Shown: one piece after another, positions 63,722 through 64,000 of the stretch
Position numbering within the stretch: the first letter of the stretch is position 1
Layout of the letters: every line of letters begins with the position of its first letter
NCBI RefSeq assembly: GCF_007570865.1
Contig: NZ_VLPS01000006.1
Coordinates: forward strand, 207,195 to 271,194
Reading direction: 5' to 3'
DNA from: Atlantibacter subterraneus
GTDB taxonomy: Bacteria; Pseudomonadota; Gammaproteobacteria; Enterobacterales; Enterobacteriaceae
DNA: 64,000 nt
Position numbers and translations under genes: made by a program
The notes under the pieces: model-generated
Seen by the model: the letters and a program-made list of their open reading frames with translations, nothing else
Told to the model about the DNA's origin: nothing
Databases searched by the model: none

Positions 63722-64000
63722 TCAGGCGATTTTAGGGTTTGCCTGGCGTTTTCGTAACGCCAGCGCGCCAATCAGCATCAGCACTATCATTCCCGCCAGC
63801 CACGGCAGAATATTCACCAAATGCCCGGCCCGCATAAACGTCAGTACCAGCATCAGCAGCCATCCGCCCAGCATCGGCAGCGCGGTGCGCTTCACGATTT
63901 CTACCGGCGATACGCCGGCAATCCCCGCGATAGCAATAATGACCCCGGCAATCGGCGACAGGGTGCGGCCAATCCCTGCAGAAAGTTGAATCGGCAGCAT
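63722..64000 (-). CDS. DcuC-family C4-dicarboxylate transporter (partial, C-terminal end)
   Basis: The frame is open at the right window edge, so only the last 92 codons are seen. The segment LPIQLSAGIGRTLSPIAGVIIAIAG... then VSPVEIVKRTALPM lines up with the C-terminal part of E. coli DcuC (LGRTLSPVSGVV, SPFEVVKRT). Three hydrophobic helices follow, then a basic tail. In E. coli secG follows glmM, so this is an insertion or relocation relative to it. Substrate specificity cannot be read from this part. Confidence 0.8.
   Translation of the reverse strand: MLPIQLSAGIGRTLSPIAGVIIAIAGIAGVSPVEIVKRTALPMLGGWLLMLVLTFMRAGHLVNILPWLAGMIVLMLIGALALRKRQANPKIA

Overview
The window is a piece of an enterobacterial chromosome. 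Nearly every housekeeping protein matches its Escherichia coli counterpart in length and in most residues, but gene content and order differ enough to exclude E. coli. Moderately high GC, two accessory fimbrial operons and a chemoreceptor gene behind a flagellar-type promoter suggest a motile relative such as Enterobacter, Citrobacter, Leclercia or Kosakonia. The genus is a guess; no rRNA or tRNA gene is present to settle it.

Region 1 (1-16.7 kb). A chaperone-usher operon (fim-1: pilin, chaperone, usher, start of a tip protein) runs leftward off the window. Next come msrA, then tamA-tamB-ytfP (the translocation and assembly module, which helps insert autotransporters and ushers into the outer membrane), then a second complete chaperone-usher operon (fim-2) running rightward. 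In E. coli the chpSB toxin-antitoxin pair lies where fim-2 sits. The TAM locus is thus bracketed by two sets of its probable clients.

Region 2 (16.7-26.6 kb). ppa, then the galactofuranose ABC transporter ytfQ-ytfR-ytfT-yjfF, then a methyl-accepting chemotaxis protein not found here in E. coli and preceded by a near-consensus sigma-28 promoter, then fbp (leftward) and mpl.

Region 3 (26.6-63.7 kb). After mpl the order jumps to the E. coli 72-minute region read backwards: gltD-gltB, yhcC, arcB, sRNA ArcZ, elbB-mtgA, npr-rapZ-ptsN-hpf-rpoN-lptB-lptA-lptC-kdsC-kdsD-yrbG, the mlaFEDCB-ibaG-murA group, sfsB, ispB, rplU-rpmA-yhbE-obgE, dacB, greA with its GraL leader RNA, yhbY, rlmE-ftsH-folP-glmM. 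The mpl/gltD junction fits a large inversion whose ends are roughly symmetric about oriC in E. coli coordinates. A DcuC-family transporter gene, absent from this place in E. coli, enters at the right edge.

Many genes serve the cell envelope: LPS assembly (kdsC, kdsD, lptABC), phospholipid asymmetry (mla), peptidoglycan (murA, mtgA, dacB, mpl, glmM), quinone side chains (ispB), outer-membrane protein assembly (tamAB) and fimbriae. Regulatory genes include the nitrogen PTS (npr, ptsN), rapZ, rpoN and arcB/ArcZ. I found no CRISPR array, insertion sequence, prophage or clearly new defence system. The most notable features are the TAM/fimbria clustering, the sigma-28-linked chemoreceptor, the inversion junction and the half-diverged ArcZ.
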